Notes: generated by a model not told the origin, from the letters alone. DNA of 64,000 nt from Aneurinibacillus tyrosinisolvens (GCF_001015055.1 NZ_BBWZ01000002.1:124001-188000); one strand, 5' to 3'; counted from the stretch's first letter, positions 9,503 to 21,594 are shown. Numbers and translations: made by a program.

Positions 9503-10038
9503 GTGCGGTAAGCAAGCGCTATGCCCGTGCACTGTTTGAAGTAGCAAGCGATAATCAAACAATTGAAGCAACAGAAACCGAATTGGTGGACATTGCAAGC
9601 ATCATTGAACAAAACGAAGAGCTAAAGCAGCTCCTCACCCATCCGAAAATCTCTTCAGAAGATAAGAAGCAGATGATGAATGAACTGTTCGCCGGCAACG
9701 TTTCCGAAGCGACCATGAACTTTATCAATCTTATTCTTGAGCGCGGCCGGGAAGAAAGCCTGCTTGACATCGTGAAAGATTTTACGCAATTTGCAAATGA
9801 AGCCCGCGGCATTGTTGATGCGGTTGTTACAACGGCAAAACCGCTTGGCGAACAGGAAATAAATGAACTGGCTAAAGAGTTTGGCCAGAAGTTGAATAAA
9901 ACGCTGCGCGTGACGACGGAAATCGATCCTTCCATTGTCGGCGGAGTTATCGTCCGCATCGGGGATCGCCTGTATGACGGCAGCATTAAGGGCAGGCTGG
10001 CCCGTTTCACGCAGCAAATTAAGCAAGCCCAAGTATGA
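9499..10038 (+). CDS. atpH: ATP synthase F1 subunit delta
   Basis: Links the F1 head to the b stalk (OSCP-type protein), 179 residues, a normal length. It opens MSAVSKRYARALFEVASD, the typical first helix, and ends with the conserved DPSIVGGVIVRIGDRLYDGSIKGRL stretch near residues 145-170. ATG overlaps the atpF stop. atpA follows after 21 bases. Confidence 0.95.
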   Translation: MSAVSKRYARALFEVASDNQTIEATETELVDIASIIEQNEELKQLLTHPKISSEDKKQMMNELFAGNVSEATMNFINLILERGREESLLDIVKDFTQFANEARGIVDAVVTTAKPLGEQEINELAKEFGQKLNKTLRVTTEIDPSIVGGVIVRIGDRLYDGSIKGRLARFTQQIKQAQV

Positions 10039-10041
10039 TAG

Positions 10042-11571
<1,530 letters not shown>

Positions 11572-11584
11572 TAGCAAAACAAAG

Positions 11585-11615
11585 GCTCCATCACATACAA
11601 GAAGGTCGATGGAGC
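11585..11615 (+). other. Hairpin between atpA and atpG
   Basis: Perfect 8-bp stem gctccatc (11585-11592) with gatggagc (11608-11615). There is no T tract, so it is more likely a processing or translation-control hairpin than a terminator. Confidence 0.5.
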
Positions 11616-11646
11616 GTAAATATAAGGATAAAGGTGGTGAATCAAA

Positions 11647-12507
11647 TTGGCCGGAGGAATTCGTGAGATAAAAGGTCGTATCAAGAGTTTCTCGAACATG
11701 CGACAAATTACGAAGGCGATGAAAATGGTTGCCGCCGCTAAGCTGCGCCGTGCGCAGGAACGTGCGGTAGCATCCCGCCCTTACGCTGACAAAATGCGTG
11801 AGGTCGTTATGAGCATCGCTGCCGGCACGACAGGCTCCAAGCATCCCATGCTGCAGAGCCGTCCCGTGAAAAAGACGGGCTATGTCGTCATTACATCTGA
11901 CCGTGGTCTTGCGGGAGGATACAACGCTAACGTGCTCCGTACTGTCGCTCGTACGATTGAAGAGCGGCATAACAGCAAGGATCAATATACAATTATCGTG
12001 TTAGGCCGTAAAGGACGTGACTTCTTCAAGAAGCGCGGATACCCGATTGCTGATGAGTTCGTAAACGTGTCCGATGCTCCGACATTTGCAGACATTAGAA
12101 ACGTTGTGCGCAACGCGGTAAACTTGTTTGCAGATGGAGGCATTGATGAACTGTACCTCGTGTACAACAAATTCATCAGTGCCATCCAGCAGGAGCCTAT
12201 GGAACTGCGTTTGCTTCCACTGGCAAATGTGGAGAAGGCGGAAGGTACGCCAACGTATGATTTTGAACCATCCGCGGAAGAAGTGCTTGCTGATTTGCTT
12301 CCAAGATATGCGGAAACCCTTATTTACAGCGCGCTGCTTGATGCAAAAGCAAGTGAGTGGGGTGCCCGTATGACAGCAATGGGCAGTGCAACGGACAACG
12401 CGACAGATATGATCGACCGCTTAACATTGTTTTATAACCGCGCCCGTCAGGCGGCTATCACGCAAGAAATTGCCGAAATCGTCAGCGGAGCCAGCGCACT
12501 CGAGTAG
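11647..12507 (+). CDS. atpG: ATP synthase F1 subunit gamma
   Basis: The rotating central shaft, 286 residues. The N-terminal helix [32 protein letters not shown] and the C-terminal helix with [18 protein letters not shown] are the conserved pair that form the coiled coil. Start is TTG 11647 after aaggtggtg. Next gene atpD begins 28 bases downstream. Confidence 0.96.
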   Translation: MAGGIREIKGRIKSFSNMRQITKAMKMVAAAKLRRAQERAVASRPYADKMREVVMSIAAGTTGSKHPMLQSRPVKKTGYVVITSDRGLAGGYNANVLRTVARTIEERHNSKDQYTIIVLGRKGRDFFKKRGYPIADEFVNVSDAPTFADIRNVVRNAVNLFADGGIDELYLVYNKFISAIQQEPMELRLLPLANVEKAEGTPTYDFEPSAEEVLADLLPRYAETLIYSALLDAKASEWGARMTAMGSATDNATDMIDRLTLFYNRARQAAITQEIAEIVSGASALE

Positions 12508-12520
12508 TCGGGTGTGTTAG

Positions 12521-13936
<1,416 letters not shown>

Positions 13937-13967
13937 TTCAACCCTGATGAAGGGGAGGGTTTCGTAG

Positions 13968-14375
13968 ATGAATACAATTGCAGTCGAAATCGTTACTCCG
14001 GAACGGGTTGTCTACCGCGGAGATGCACGCATCGTTGTAGCCAGAGGCGCCGATGGGGATCTTGGCATTTTGCCAAACCACATCCCGATGGTTACGCCGC
14101 TTAAGATTGCTCCGGTTCTGGTTAAGAAAGCAAATGAAGGGGAAGAAGACACCATCGTTGTAAGCGGTGGGACAATGGAGGTTCGCAAGGACAAGATTAC
14201 GATTCTTGCTGAATCTGCAGAGCTTCCTGAAGAAATTGATGTGAACCGTGCGCTTGCTGCGAAGGAACGCGCGGAACGCCGCCTTGCTGAAAGTGCAGGA
14301 AATGACCTTGATTTTAAGCGTGCCCAGCTGTCACTTCAGCGCGCAATGACGCGCCTTGGCGTCAAAGGTAAATAA
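13968..14375 (+). CDS. atpC: ATP synthase F1 subunit epsilon
   Basis: The inhibitory and coupling subunit, 135 residues: an N-terminal beta-sandwich (MNTIAVEIVTPERVVYRGDA) and a C-terminal two-helix hairpin rich in A, R and E (NRALAAKERAERRLAES). It closes the operon; a near-perfect palindromic terminator follows within 10 bases. Start ATG after gggag ggttt. Confidence 0.96.
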   Translation: MNTIAVEIVTPERVVYRGDARIVVARGADGDLGILPNHIPMVTPLKIAPVLVKKANEGEEDTIVVSGGTMEVRKDKITILAESAELPEEIDVNRALAAKERAERRLAESAGNDLDFKRAQLSLQRAMTRLGVKGK

Positions 14376-14383
14376 GCGTTATA

Positions 14384-14419
14384 AAAAAGAGCTTCCCGGG
14401 ATCCCGGGAAGCTCTTTTT
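14384..14419 (+). terminator. Terminator of the atp operon
   Basis: A palindromic stem centred on gggatccc: agagcttcccggg pairs with cccgggaagctct, flanked by A5 and T5, so it can work in both directions. Confidence 0.95.
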
Positions 14420-14454
14420 GTATATAATTCGTCATTTTTGTGAAAGTGCAGTCA

Positions 14455-14463
14455 TGGTATAAT
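14455..14463 (+). promoter_or_regulatory. Extended -10 promoter for the repeat protein
   Basis: TGgTATAAT at 14455-14463, 22 bases before the start codon at 14485, with gaggtggg as ribosome site between them. Confidence 0.6.
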
Positions 14464-14484
14464 TTAAAAAATGAGGTGGGATGA

Positions 14485-14940
14485 ATGGAAAACACGTTAA
14501 AACAAATTCTGGATGAACTCAAGGGCTTGCGTTCCGATGTAGGAGAATTAAAGGACGGGCAAAGAGGGTTACGTGCTGACGTAGAAGAGTTAAGGGACGG
14601 GCAAAGAGGGTTACGTGCTGACGTAGAAGAGTTAAGGGACGGACAAAGAGGACTACGTGCTGATGTAGAAGAATTAAGGGATGGCCAAAGAGGATTACGT
14701 TCTGATGTGGAAGAGTTAAAGAGTGGACAAAAGGGATTACGTTCTGATGTAGAAGAAGTAAAGAACGGGCAAAAAGAGATTAAGGAAGCAGTTATTCGTC
14801 TGGAAGAAACCCAACCCAAAGATATTATCGCTATTTTGGAGCGTATTGATAAGAAATTAGACACGAAGGATTTTGAGTTGCATGCATTAAATAAGCGTGT
14901 ATTCAAAGTCGAAACTGAAATTGAGCGGTTCAGCCGATAG
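14485..14940 (+). CDS. Coiled-coil protein with six 14-residue repeats
   Basis: I recognise no named family. The 151-residue product starts MENTLKQILDELK and then has six copies of a 14-residue unit, GLRADVEELRDGQR-like, at residues 14-97, followed by a charged helix and a short C-terminal tail. The pattern (hydrophobic at L, V, L every 3-4 residues) predicts a single long coiled coil with no signal peptide and no membrane segment. It is a stand-alone gene with its own extended -10 promoter, just after the atp terminator. A similar design recurs at 45840-46262. Function unknown; comparable short repeat proteins are often annotated as hypothetical. Confidence 0.75.
   Translation: MENTLKQILDELKGLRSDVGELKDGQRGLRADVEELRDGQRGLRADVEELRDGQRGLRADVEELRDGQRGLRSDVEELKSGQKGLRSDVEEVKNGQKEIKEAVIRLEETQPKDIIAILERIDKKLDTKDFELHALNKRVFKVETEIERFSR
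14524..14775 (+). repeat. Six tandem 42-bp repeats inside a coding region
   Basis: Units start at 14524, 14566, 14608, 14650, 14692 and 14734. The second and third are almost identical at DNA level, which suggests recent duplication; the outer units have drifted. The 42-bp length keeps the frame, so copy number can change without breaking the protein. Confidence 0.9.
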
Positions 14941-15081
14941 TAATGATTGAGAATCCAGTCTGAAGGTTGGGTTTTTTCATCAAGAAAATAGAAAATTGCG
15001 TTCTCAAATTTAAATTCACTAAATCAAATAGTAATCATTATAATTAAGCAGAAAACTTTTTAATTTTGGGGAGAGATTACA

Positions 15082-16038
15082 GTGGCTAAAAAGATATTTT
15101 TTGGAAATTATAAAGGTGGCGTCGGTAAAACCACCAGTGTTTATCAGATTGGACTATGGATGGCAAAAAAAGGCAAGAAAGTTTTACTAATTGATTTAGA
15201 CCCGCAATGCTCACTCTCTGATATGTGTTGGAGTAACAAAACCCGGGTAAATAAATATAACAATTCATTGAATTTTGCAATTGAGCTTTATACCCGCTAT
15301 ATAAGTAATAACGTCACAGATTATAATTTGTTGACCGGTAAGACAAAAAGCATGCACTCTTATCTTAATGAACTAATAGTGAATATTAAGAATAACATTG
15401 ACTTTATCCCATCGACAATAATGTTTAAAAATGCGAGACTTAACGATCTCTCTTCGAGAATGGAAAAGAATGCTTTGAACGTATTTATTATGGCATTAAT
15501 TGTTAAGGATATGGAACTTAATGAAAATTATGATTTCATTTTATTTGATTGTCCTCCAACGAGCAATATGTTAATTCACAGTGTGTTTATGGCATCCGAC
15601 TATTATATTATCCCAACAATTGGTGATAAAATTAGTATTAATGGTGTTCCTGACTACGTTAGAGAAATCGAGAATGTATATACTCGATATGCAATGAACG
15701 ATGAAATAGGCGGTATTATGCTTAATGCAATTTTTGGTGAAAAACCTAAATTAATCGGGGTATTTGAAACAATTTACAAAAATCGTACTGGAAGCGGGAA
15801 TATTCGATTGCTTAAAGAATTGGATGACTCAATTAATAATACCCACGTAGAATCTCTGTTATCAGAACCGGGATTTGCAAAATACAGATACCAGAAACCT
15901 TCCCATAGCATTGAAACAAAACATACATTTGCTGATTTCATGAGAAATTTAGTTTCGATTCCAAGTGATACTTATAAAACATTGGAACATGGAGAATATG
16001 AGAAAATCACTGTTCAAATTATTGATGTGATAAAGTAA
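15082..16038 (+). CDS. ParA-family (MinD/ParA/Soj) ATPase, accessory
   Basis: A 318-residue P-loop ATPase. The deviant Walker A KGGVGKTTS is at residues 11-19, Walker A' VLLIDLDPQCSLS follows near 35, and Walker B-like YDFILFDCPPTSN lies near 153. ParA proteins move DNA or complexes by ATP-driven patterning; here there is no ParB-like gene or obvious parS. The coding sequence is visibly AT-richer than the atp and nuo genes on either side, which points to horizontal transfer. A TATAAT box lies at 15039-15044. It is followed by a 181-residue gene 32 bases on, likely co-transcribed. Chromosomal segregation soj would normally sit by the origin, so this is probably an accessory copy. Confidence 0.85.
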   Translation: MAKKIFFGNYKGGVGKTTSVYQIGLWMAKKGKKVLLIDLDPQCSLSDMCWSNKTRVNKYNNSLNFAIELYTRYISNNVTDYNLLTGKTKSMHSYLNELIVNIKNNIDFIPSTIMFKNARLNDLSSRMEKNALNVFIMALIVKDMELNENYDFILFDCPPTSNMLIHSVFMASDYYIIPTIGDKISINGVPDYVREIENVYTRYAMNDEIGGIMLNAIFGEKPKLIGVFETIYKNRTGSGNIRLLKELDDSINNTHVESLLSEPGFAKYRYQKPSHSIETKHTFADFMRNLVSIPSDTYKTLEHGEYEKITVQIIDVIK

Positions 16039-16070
16039 CGGAAAGTATTAAATGATGGAGGCCATTAAGC

Positions 16071-16616
16071 ATGAGTCCAATACCAAAGGGACAAAATAAA
16101 AAGATGGTTAAAAAAACTGATGAATTATTGAAAATAATAGAAGATGCAAAAGATGATATCTACTCATTTCTAAATAGTTCAGACAGTCAGCAACAGGGAA
16201 AATTGGATGAAGTATTAAAAAATTATAACGAGATTATTGACTATCTTGCATCAATTAAAACAGTGCTTGGAAAAGTTGATTTAATTACTAATGAAAATAA
16301 GACAAAAAAACAAACCCAAGGTACTAAAAGAAAGAGTATACATAGCTTTAATGTGAAAGAGGTTAATTGTGTAACAATAGATAACTATGAAATAAGGGAT
16401 GCCTATACAGCAAAAACGTTTTTTGAAAGCAGCTTGCTCCCTATATATATAGTTAATCCTCAAGAAACATTAAAGAAAGTTAGTTTAAATGATCTAAAAT
16501 TTATGTATTATTTACTTACAGAAATTGAATTGGAAAATAAAGTTGCAAAGACTGAAGTTTTTGGTTATATCAAGTCATATTTAGAAAACCAAAACAGAAC
16601 AAAAACAATGTTGTAA
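16071..16616 (+). CDS. Unrecognised protein paired with the accessory ParA
   Basis: No family recognised. The 181-residue product is lysine-, asparagine- and isoleucine-rich, with an N-terminal charged helical part (residues ~10-65, possible coiled coil) and a more globular C-terminal part with IRDAYTAKTFFESSLLPIYIV and LKFMYYLLTEIELENKV. No DNA-binding helix-turn-helix is evident by eye. It follows ParA closely after tgatggagg and shares its AT-rich composition, so it may be the partner or cargo adaptor of that ATPase. A strong hairpin terminator follows. Role is inferred only from adjacency. Confidence 0.6.
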   Translation: MSPIPKGQNKKMVKKTDELLKIIEDAKDDIYSFLNSSDSQQQGKLDEVLKNYNEIIDYLASIKTVLGKVDLITNENKTKKQTQGTKRKSIHSFNVKEVNCVTIDNYEIRDAYTAKTFFESSLLPIYIVNPQETLKKVSLNDLKFMYYLLTEIELENKVAKTEVFGYIKSYLENQNRTKTML

Positions 16617-16680
16617 AGTATAGATCTTGAGCGGAATCACTCCCCGTAAGAGAGCACTGCAAAAGTGTCATTTATATTAA

Positions 16681-16727
16681 AAAAGACGGTAAATAACTAC
16701 AACCTGTAGTATTTTATCGTCTTTTTT
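16681..16727 (+). terminator. Terminator after the ParA pair
   Basis: A long stem: aaaagacggtaaataactac pairs with gtagtattttatcgtctttt (two mismatched positions), ending in a T6 run to 16728. Symmetric A/T flanks allow use from both sides. Confidence 0.85.
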
Positions 16728-16740
16728 GTTATCCAACATA

Positions 16741-16818
16741 ACAGTAATCCTCCTGCGGAAAGGCAAGGCAAGTTTTTGAAACCTTCTTTTTTCGCCAAAT
16801 GAAACAAGGTTTTCAAAA
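16741..16818. repeat. Intergenic fragment related to the dispersed elements, with a hairpin
   Basis: 16741-16775 reads acagtaatcctcctgcggaa followed by aggcaaggcaag; the motif gcggaaaggcaag resembles the ends of the dispersed elements near spoIID. Its reverse complement also resembles 48807-48832 (cctttccgcaggaa then attact). Next comes a hairpin, ttttgaaacctt (about 16773-16784) against aaggttttcaaaa (16806-16818). The gap 16617-16869 contains no gene that I can support. Confidence 0.45.
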
Positions 16819-16869
16819 TCTGTGCTATAATGAAAATTGAGAAATACAGGAATCATATACATATATTAT

Positions 16870-17355
16870 TTAAGAAAGCTGATGCTCCTTTATGATGTGA
16901 TCGAGCAGTTTTTCGCAGGAACGCCGGATAATCGTATACGTTTCATGGAAAGCTTCGTCCCCTCTTGCCCATGGATCCGGAACATCTCCCGGTCCTTCCG
17001 GGTCAAACTCGCGCAGCAAATGAATGCTGCCGGAAAGAGCGCCCAGCTTCTTTATATTGCTGTGATTAGAAGCATCCATAGCGATAATGTAATCCCAGTC
17101 TGTTAAATCATTGCCGGTAAACTGCCTGGCGTATTGTCCCTTCAGGGAGACCCCATTACTTTCCGCTGCACGGATGGAACCGGGATCAGGCGTCTTACCC
17201 ACATGGTAGGCTGCTGTTCCGGCTGAATCTATCTGAAACCGGTCCGATAGCCCTTTTTCCTCCACTAGATGCCGAAAGATGCCTTCTCCAAGAGGAGAGC
17301 GGCAGATGTTCCCTAGACATACAAAAACGACATGTGCTTTTTCTGTTATCGGCAT
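16870..17355 (-). CDS. Low-molecular-weight protein-tyrosine-phosphatase
   Basis: A 161-residue LMW-PTP that removes phosphate from tyrosine (or arginine) residues. The CX5R active-site loop CLGNICRS is at C13-R19, followed directly by the family serine. The general acid Asp lies in VPDPWARG near residue 127. The ATG at 17355 follows aaggaagtga on the minus strand. It is transcribed toward the ParA islet, divergent from nuoA. A bacterial tyrosine kinase is encoded at 60087-60821, but the PHP phosphatase next to that is the more likely partner; substrate here is unknown. Confidence 0.9.
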   Translation of the reverse strand: MPITEKAHVVFVCLGNICRSPLGEGIFRHLVEEKGLSDRFQIDSAGTAAYHVGKTPDPGSIRAAESNGVSLKGQYARQFTGNDLTDWDYIIAMDASNHSNIKKLGALSGSIHLLREFDPEGPGDVPDPWARGDEAFHETYTIIRRSCEKLLDHIIKEHQLS

Positions 17356-17530
17356 GCGATCACTTCCTTATTTTTATCACTATCTTTTGCTAATTTTACT
17401 ATAAAAATAGTACCTTACCCAGCCTATTCCTTTGTTAGACAGTACCCATATCATCTGTTATAATTGTATGGGATTTTCATATTTCGCACTTTTGTCACTA
17501 CTTGTACAAAAGAAAAATAGGGGGAGAGTT

Positions 17531-17899
17531 ATGACGGCGTTATACGCAAACAATTACTTTATTGTTGTCATCTTTCTTTTGTTAGGTATCATTCTTCCTG
17601 TGGGAGCGCTTACGTTAGCTCGTTTTCTGCGCCCGCACAATCCTACTGAAGAAAAAAGAAAAACCTATGAAAGCGGGGTCGAGCCGGTCGGCTCAAGTTG
17701 GGTTCAGTTTAATGTAAAGTATTATATTTTCGCACTTCTTTTTGTCGTATTTGACGTAGAGACCGTATTTCTGTACCCATGGGCGGTTGCCTACGATCAA
17801 TTAGGCCTATTTGCACTTATTGAAATGATTATTTTTATTGTGTTGCTTGTTATCGGCTTAGCCTATGCCTGGAAGAAGAAGGTGTTAGAATGGAACTAA
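17531..17899 (+). CDS. nuoA: NADH-quinone oxidoreductase subunit A
   Basis: A three-helix membrane subunit of complex I, 122 residues. The conserved loop [34 protein letters not shown] is split here by residues ~44-80 and holds the family's Tyr-Glu-Ser-Gly-x-x-Pro signature. I chose ATG 17531 after gggggagag; the frame is open upstream to 17432 but without a ribosome site. It overlaps nuoB by 10 bases. Confidence 0.95.
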   Translation: MTALYANNYFIVVIFLLLGIILPVGALTLARFLRPHNPTEEKRKTYESGVEPVGSSWVQFNVKYYIFALLFVVFDVETVFLYPWAVAYDQLGLFALIEMIIFIVLLVIGLAYAWKKKVLEWN

Positions 17900-18408
17900 A
17901 CTTAGAAGGCATCACACTGGAAGAACAGCGCGAACTGCAGAAAAGCGTATTTTTTAGTACGTTTGAACAATTGAAAGCATGGGCACGAAGCAATTCGATT
18001 TGGCCGCTTACTTTTGGTCTCGCCTGCTGTGCCATTGAAATGATGGGTACTGGGGGAGCGAACTGGGATACCGACCGTTTCGGCGTGTTTTATCGCGCCT
18101 CACCGCGTCAGTCTGACTGCATGATCGTATCAGGTACCGTAACGAAGAAAATGGCGCCGCTCGTTCGCCGTCTTTATGACCAAATGGCCGAACCAAAGTG
18201 GGTAATCGCCATGGGTTCATGCGCAACCGCAGGCGGTCCGTATGTAAATTCATATGCGGTTGTAAAAGGCGTAGATCAGATTGTTCCGGTGGATGTATAC
18301 ATCCCTGGATGCCCGCCAAGCCCGCCTGCGTTAATCTACGGCATAAATAAATTGCAAGAGAAAATTCGCTATGAAGCAAAAACCGGGAAGAAGGTGACCG
18401 GTGCATGA
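17890..18408 (+). CDS. nuoB: NADH-quinone oxidoreductase subunit B
   Basis: Carries the terminal 4Fe-4S cluster N2 that hands electrons to quinone, 172 residues. The adjacent cysteines C46-C47 in LACCAIEMM, the cysteine in GSCATAGG and the one in IPGCPPSPP are the four cluster ligands, all present. Overlaps nuoA by 10 and nuoC by 4 bases. Confidence 0.97.
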   Translation: MELNLEGITLEEQRELQKSVFFSTFEQLKAWARSNSIWPLTFGLACCAIEMMGTGGANWDTDRFGVFYRASPRQSDCMIVSGTVTKKMAPLVRRLYDQMAEPKWVIAMGSCATAGGPYVNSYAVVKGVDQIVPVDVYIPGCPPSPPALIYGINKLQEKIRYEAKTGKKVTGA

Positions 18409-19472
18409 GTGAAGAGAGACCGAAGCCAACGCCAGAAGAAAAGGCAAAGGCCGCCGCAGCCGCAAAAGCTGCAGCTGAAGCGAAGCGCAAACGCATGGAA
18501 GCGGATGCAGCCGGAACCGAACCGAAGCAGCCGGCCGCTGAAACATCCGCTGACGATGTAGCCAAAGCCAAAGCTGCTGCCGCTGCAAAGGCCGCAGGCG
18601 AAGCAAAGCGCAAGCGCATAGAAGCGGAAGGTGGTGCGGAAACGGCTGAACAGCCGGCCGCTGGTGATGCCGATGCCGTTGCAAAGGCGAAAGCCGCAGC
18701 CGCCGCGAAAGCGAAAGCAGCCGCCGCCGCTGCAGCCAAAGCTAAAGCCGCCGGCGCAGAAGGAAACGCCACCGATGCAGATGCGAAGGCCAAAGCGGCT
18801 GCTGCTGCTAAAGCAAAGGCCGCCGCAGCCGCTGCAGCCAAGGCGAAAGCAGCTGGTGCCGTCGGTGGTGGGGATGACGACAAAGCGAAAGCAGCCGCTG
18901 CTGCCAAAGCCAAGGCCGCTGCTGCAGCCGCAGCAAAAGCGAAAGCGGCCGGCGGGGCAGACGCTGAAGCGCCCGAAGCTCCAAAACCGCCGTCACCGAA
19001 ACAACCCGTACTGGATAACATTGTGAAAGTTATTACAGATACGTTCGGCGCAGATGTGCTGGAGGATTCCTACATTAACGAACTGAGTGAACACATCCCG
19101 ACGCTTATCGTAAAGAAGGAGAAATGGCACGATGTGGCCCGCCTCCTGTATGATAACGAGCAGCTCGCCTTCGATTACCTGTCGCTCAGCCTCGGCGTTG
19201 ACTATGAAACCTACATGGAATCGCTCGTCTACCTCTATTCCTACAACCACCGTGAGAATGTCTGTGTCAAAGTAAAAGTGGACCGCGATAAGGCGGCCGT
19301 TGCTTCTGTAACCGACATCTGGGCCGGTGCGGACTGGTTCGAGCGGGAAACATACGACCTTTTAGGCATTACATATGAAGGTCACCCTAACATGAAGCGC
19401 ATCATGCTCCCGGAAACATGGGTCGGCCATCCGCTTCGCAAAGATTACGTACAATACGATGAGGAGGTGTGA
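18405..19472 (+). CDS. nuoC: NADH-quinone oxidoreductase subunit C with Ala/Lys-rich N-terminal extension
   Basis: A 355-residue protein. The last ~150 residues are a normal 30-kDa complex I subunit ([34 protein letters not shown], and HPLRKDY near the end). The first ~200 residues are low complexity: long runs of A and K broken into [10 protein letters not shown]-like units with a few E/D/G-rich spacers. This head should be helical or disordered and strongly basic, and it is not needed for the core fold. Similar heads are known on NuoC of some Bacillus group species. Start ATG 18405 overlaps nuoB; no internal start with a good ribosome site precedes the conserved part, so the extension looks translated. 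Confidence 0.93.
   Translation: MSEERPKPTPEEKAKAAAAAKAAAEAKRKRMEADAAGTEPKQPAAETSADDVAKAKAAAAAKAAGEAKRKRIEAEGGAETAEQPAAGDADAVAKAKAAAAAKAKAAAAAAAKAKAAGAEGNATDADAKAKAAAAAKAKAAAAAAAKAKAAGAVGGGDDDKAKAAAAAKAKAAAAAAAKAKAAGGADAEAPEAPKPPSPKQPVLDNIVKVITDTFGADVLEDSYINELSEHIPTLIVKKEKWHDVARLLYDNEQLAFDYLSLSLGVDYETYMESLVYLYSYNHRENVCVKVKVDRDKAAVASVTDIWAGADWFERETYDLLGITYEGHPNMKRIMLPETWVGHPLRKDYVQYDEEV
18437..18960 (+). repeat. Low-complexity Ala/Lys codon repeats in nuoC
   Basis: Repeated gcn and aaa/aag codons in 30-70 bp units (for example the gcgaaagcagccgccgc type) make a 520-bp internally repetitive stretch. It opens long false frames on the other strand. Confidence 0.85.
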
Positions 19473-19477
19473 GGACA

Positions 19478-20590
19478 ATGAGCCAGGGCACACAGATGAG
19501 AACCGAAGAAATGCTGCTCAACGTTGGTCCTCAGCATCCGAGTACACACGGGGTTTTTCGCCTAGTTGTAAAAATCGACGGGGAGACGATTACGGAAGCG
19601 ACACCGATCATCGGCTACCTGCACCGTGGAACCGAGAAGCTGGCTGAAGATTTGAATTACACACAGATTATCCCGTATACGGACCGCATGGACTACATCT
19701 CGGCCATGACGAACAATTACATGATGGTTCATACGGTAGAAACATTGATGGGGCTCGAGATTCCGGAGCGTGCGGAACACCTGCGTGTCACCGTAATGGA
19801 GCTTCAGCGCGTGGCCAGCCACTTGCTGTGGTTCGGTACGTACTTGCTTGATTTAGGTGCGCTAAGCCCGCTCCTGTACGCCTTCATTGACCGGGAGAAA
19901 ATTCTTAGCTTCTTTAACGAATTGTGCGGCGCCCGCCTAACCTACAACTATATGCGGGTCGGCGGTGTCAAATGGGATGCGCCGGAAGGCTGGATTGAGA
20001 AGGTAAAAGAGTTCGTTCCTTACATGCGCAACCAGATAAAAGACTACCATAAACTCGTAACGGGCAATGAAGTGCTTATCAACCGCTTAAAAGGAGTAGG
20101 GGTCATTACGCAGGAAGATGCGATTAACTACTCATTAAGCGGTGTCCAGCTTCGCTCAACGGGCATGAAGTGGGATTTGCGCAAAGACATTCCATACTCT
20201 ATCTATGACAGGTTCCAGTTTGAAGTGCCGACGGAAACTGCGGGAGATTGTTTTGCCCGCTATTTAATCCGTTTGCGAGAGATGGAAGAATCACTGAATA
20301 TCGTTGAACAGGCGGTTAACCAAATCCCTGAAGGGGAAGTCATGGCCAAAGTGCCGCGTGTGCTTCGTACCCCGCCGGGAGAAGCATTTACGAGAATTGA
20401 GTCGCCTCGCGGAGAAATCGGCTGCTACATCTCAAGTAACGGGAAAGATAAACCGTACCGCATTAAGTTCCGCCGTCCTTCCTTTGCTAACCTGCAAATC
20501 CTTTCCAAGCTTGTGGAGGGGCAGAACATTGCCGACATGGTAGCAATCCTGGGAAGCATTGATATCGTGTTAGGGGAGGTAGACGGGTAA
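19478..20590 (+). CDS. nuoD: NADH-quinone oxidoreductase subunit D
   Basis: The 49-kDa quinone-site subunit, related to [NiFe]-hydrogenase large subunits, 370 residues. It opens with LLNVGPQHPSTHGVFRL and GYLHRGTEKLAE, the quinone-pocket His and Tyr regions, and ends DIVLGEVDG. I chose the ATG at 19478, after gaggaggtg (19461-19469); an in-frame GTG at 19469 sits in that ribosome site. It overlaps nuoH by one base. No nuoE, F or G lies between nuoD and nuoH. Confidence 0.96.
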   Translation: MSQGTQMRTEEMLLNVGPQHPSTHGVFRLVVKIDGETITEATPIIGYLHRGTEKLAEDLNYTQIIPYTDRMDYISAMTNNYMMVHTVETLMGLEIPERAEHLRVTVMELQRVASHLLWFGTYLLDLGALSPLLYAFIDREKILSFFNELCGARLTYNYMRVGGVKWDAPEGWIEKVKEFVPYMRNQIKDYHKLVTGNEVLINRLKGVGVITQEDAINYSLSGVQLRSTGMKWDLRKDIPYSIYDRFQFEVPTETAGDCFARYLIRLREMEESLNIVEQAVNQIPEGEVMAKVPRVLRTPPGEAFTRIESPRGEIGCYISSNGKDKPYRIKFRRPSFANLQILSKLVEGQNIADMVAILGSIDIVLGEVDG

Positions 20591-21594
20591 TGGGGGCTTA
20601 TTTAGAACAGAGTTTAGGGTGGCAGAACGGCCTGGTATTTGTTGTTTCCGCCGCTGTTCTGCTTGGGATTGTACTGGGATTCGTAACCTATTCTATTTAT
20701 TTTCAGCGTAAAATCCTCGGCTGGATGCAGCTGCGCGTCGGCCCGAACCGGGTTGGCCCGTTCGGTCTCCTGCAGACGGTCGCCGACGTATTGAAGCTTC
20801 TTCTGAAAGAAGATATCATTCCGAAAGCGGCAGACAAACCGCTGTTTATTATCGCACCGGTCATTGCCTTTATGCCGGCGTTCGCGGTTCTGGCCGTTAT
20901 GCCGTTTACCGAAAACCTGCACTTTGCTGATGTCGGCGTCGGGCTGCTGTACTATATCGCCATTTCCGGCATTACCGTTCTCGGTATCGTAACCGGGGGA
21001 TGGGCGTCCAATAACAAATGGGCCCTTATCGGTGCCATGCGTTCGGCCGCACAGATGATCAGCTATGAAATCCCGCTTGTCATGTCCGTTGTCGGCGTTA
21101 TCCTCATGACGGGAAGCTTGAATCTCATCGATATCGTTGAGAAGCAGCGCGACATGCACATGTGGTTCATGATTCCGCAGTTTCTTGGATTTATCATTTT
21201 CGTTATTGCTCAGTTAGCGGAGTTAAGCCGTACCCCTTTTGACCTGACCGAAGCCGAATCCGAGCTGATTTCAGGTTATCACGTTGAGTACAGCGGTTTC
21301 CGCTGGGCGTTTTTTATGCTGACAGAGTATGTATACATCTTTGCCATGGCTTCTCTGACGACCGTGCTGTTCCTGGGCGGATGGCTGCCGCCGTTCGAAT
21401 TCTTAAGCTTTATCCCTGGAATCGTCTGGTTCATTCTCAAGTTTGGTGCGATTGTCTTTTTTATCTTCTGGCTGCAGGCGACCTTCCCGCGGATGCGTGT
21501 CGATCAGCTCATGCAGATGGGATGGAAAGTGCTGCTGCCGCTGGCTCTCGTGAATATCCTTATCACCGCGATTGTGAAGACGGTCCTAATGTAG
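20590..21594 (+). CDS. nuoH: NADH-quinone oxidoreductase subunit H
   Basis: Membrane subunit that forms the quinone chamber, 334 residues, eight hydrophobic helices. Conserved segments are QLRVGPNRVGPFGLLQTVADVLKLL, the acidic E/D-rich loop RTPFDLTEAESELISGYH and YSGFRWAFFMLTEY. Starts at the atg of taatg that also ends nuoD. Confidence 0.97.
   Translation: MGAYLEQSLGWQNGLVFVVSAAVLLGIVLGFVTYSIYFQRKILGWMQLRVGPNRVGPFGLLQTVADVLKLLLKEDIIPKAADKPLFIIAPVIAFMPAFAVLAVMPFTENLHFADVGVGLLYYIAISGITVLGIVTGGWASNNKWALIGAMRSAAQMISYEIPLVMSVVGVILMTGSLNLIDIVEKQRDMHMWFMIPQFLGFIIFVIAQLAELSRTPFDLTEAESELISGYHVEYSGFRWAFFMLTEYVYIFAMASLTTVLFLGGWLPPFEFLSFIPGIVWFILKFGAIVFFIFWLQATFPRMRVDQLMQMGWKVLLPLALVNILITAIVKTVLM

Noticed and set aside
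14524-14775. CRISPR-like array
   Set aside because: Units are directly adjacent without unique spacers and encode an in-frame coiled coil.
18008-19021. 337-codon Ala-rich minus-strand frame
   Set aside because: Mirror of the Ala/Lys repeat region of nuoB/nuoC; composition alone keeps it open.
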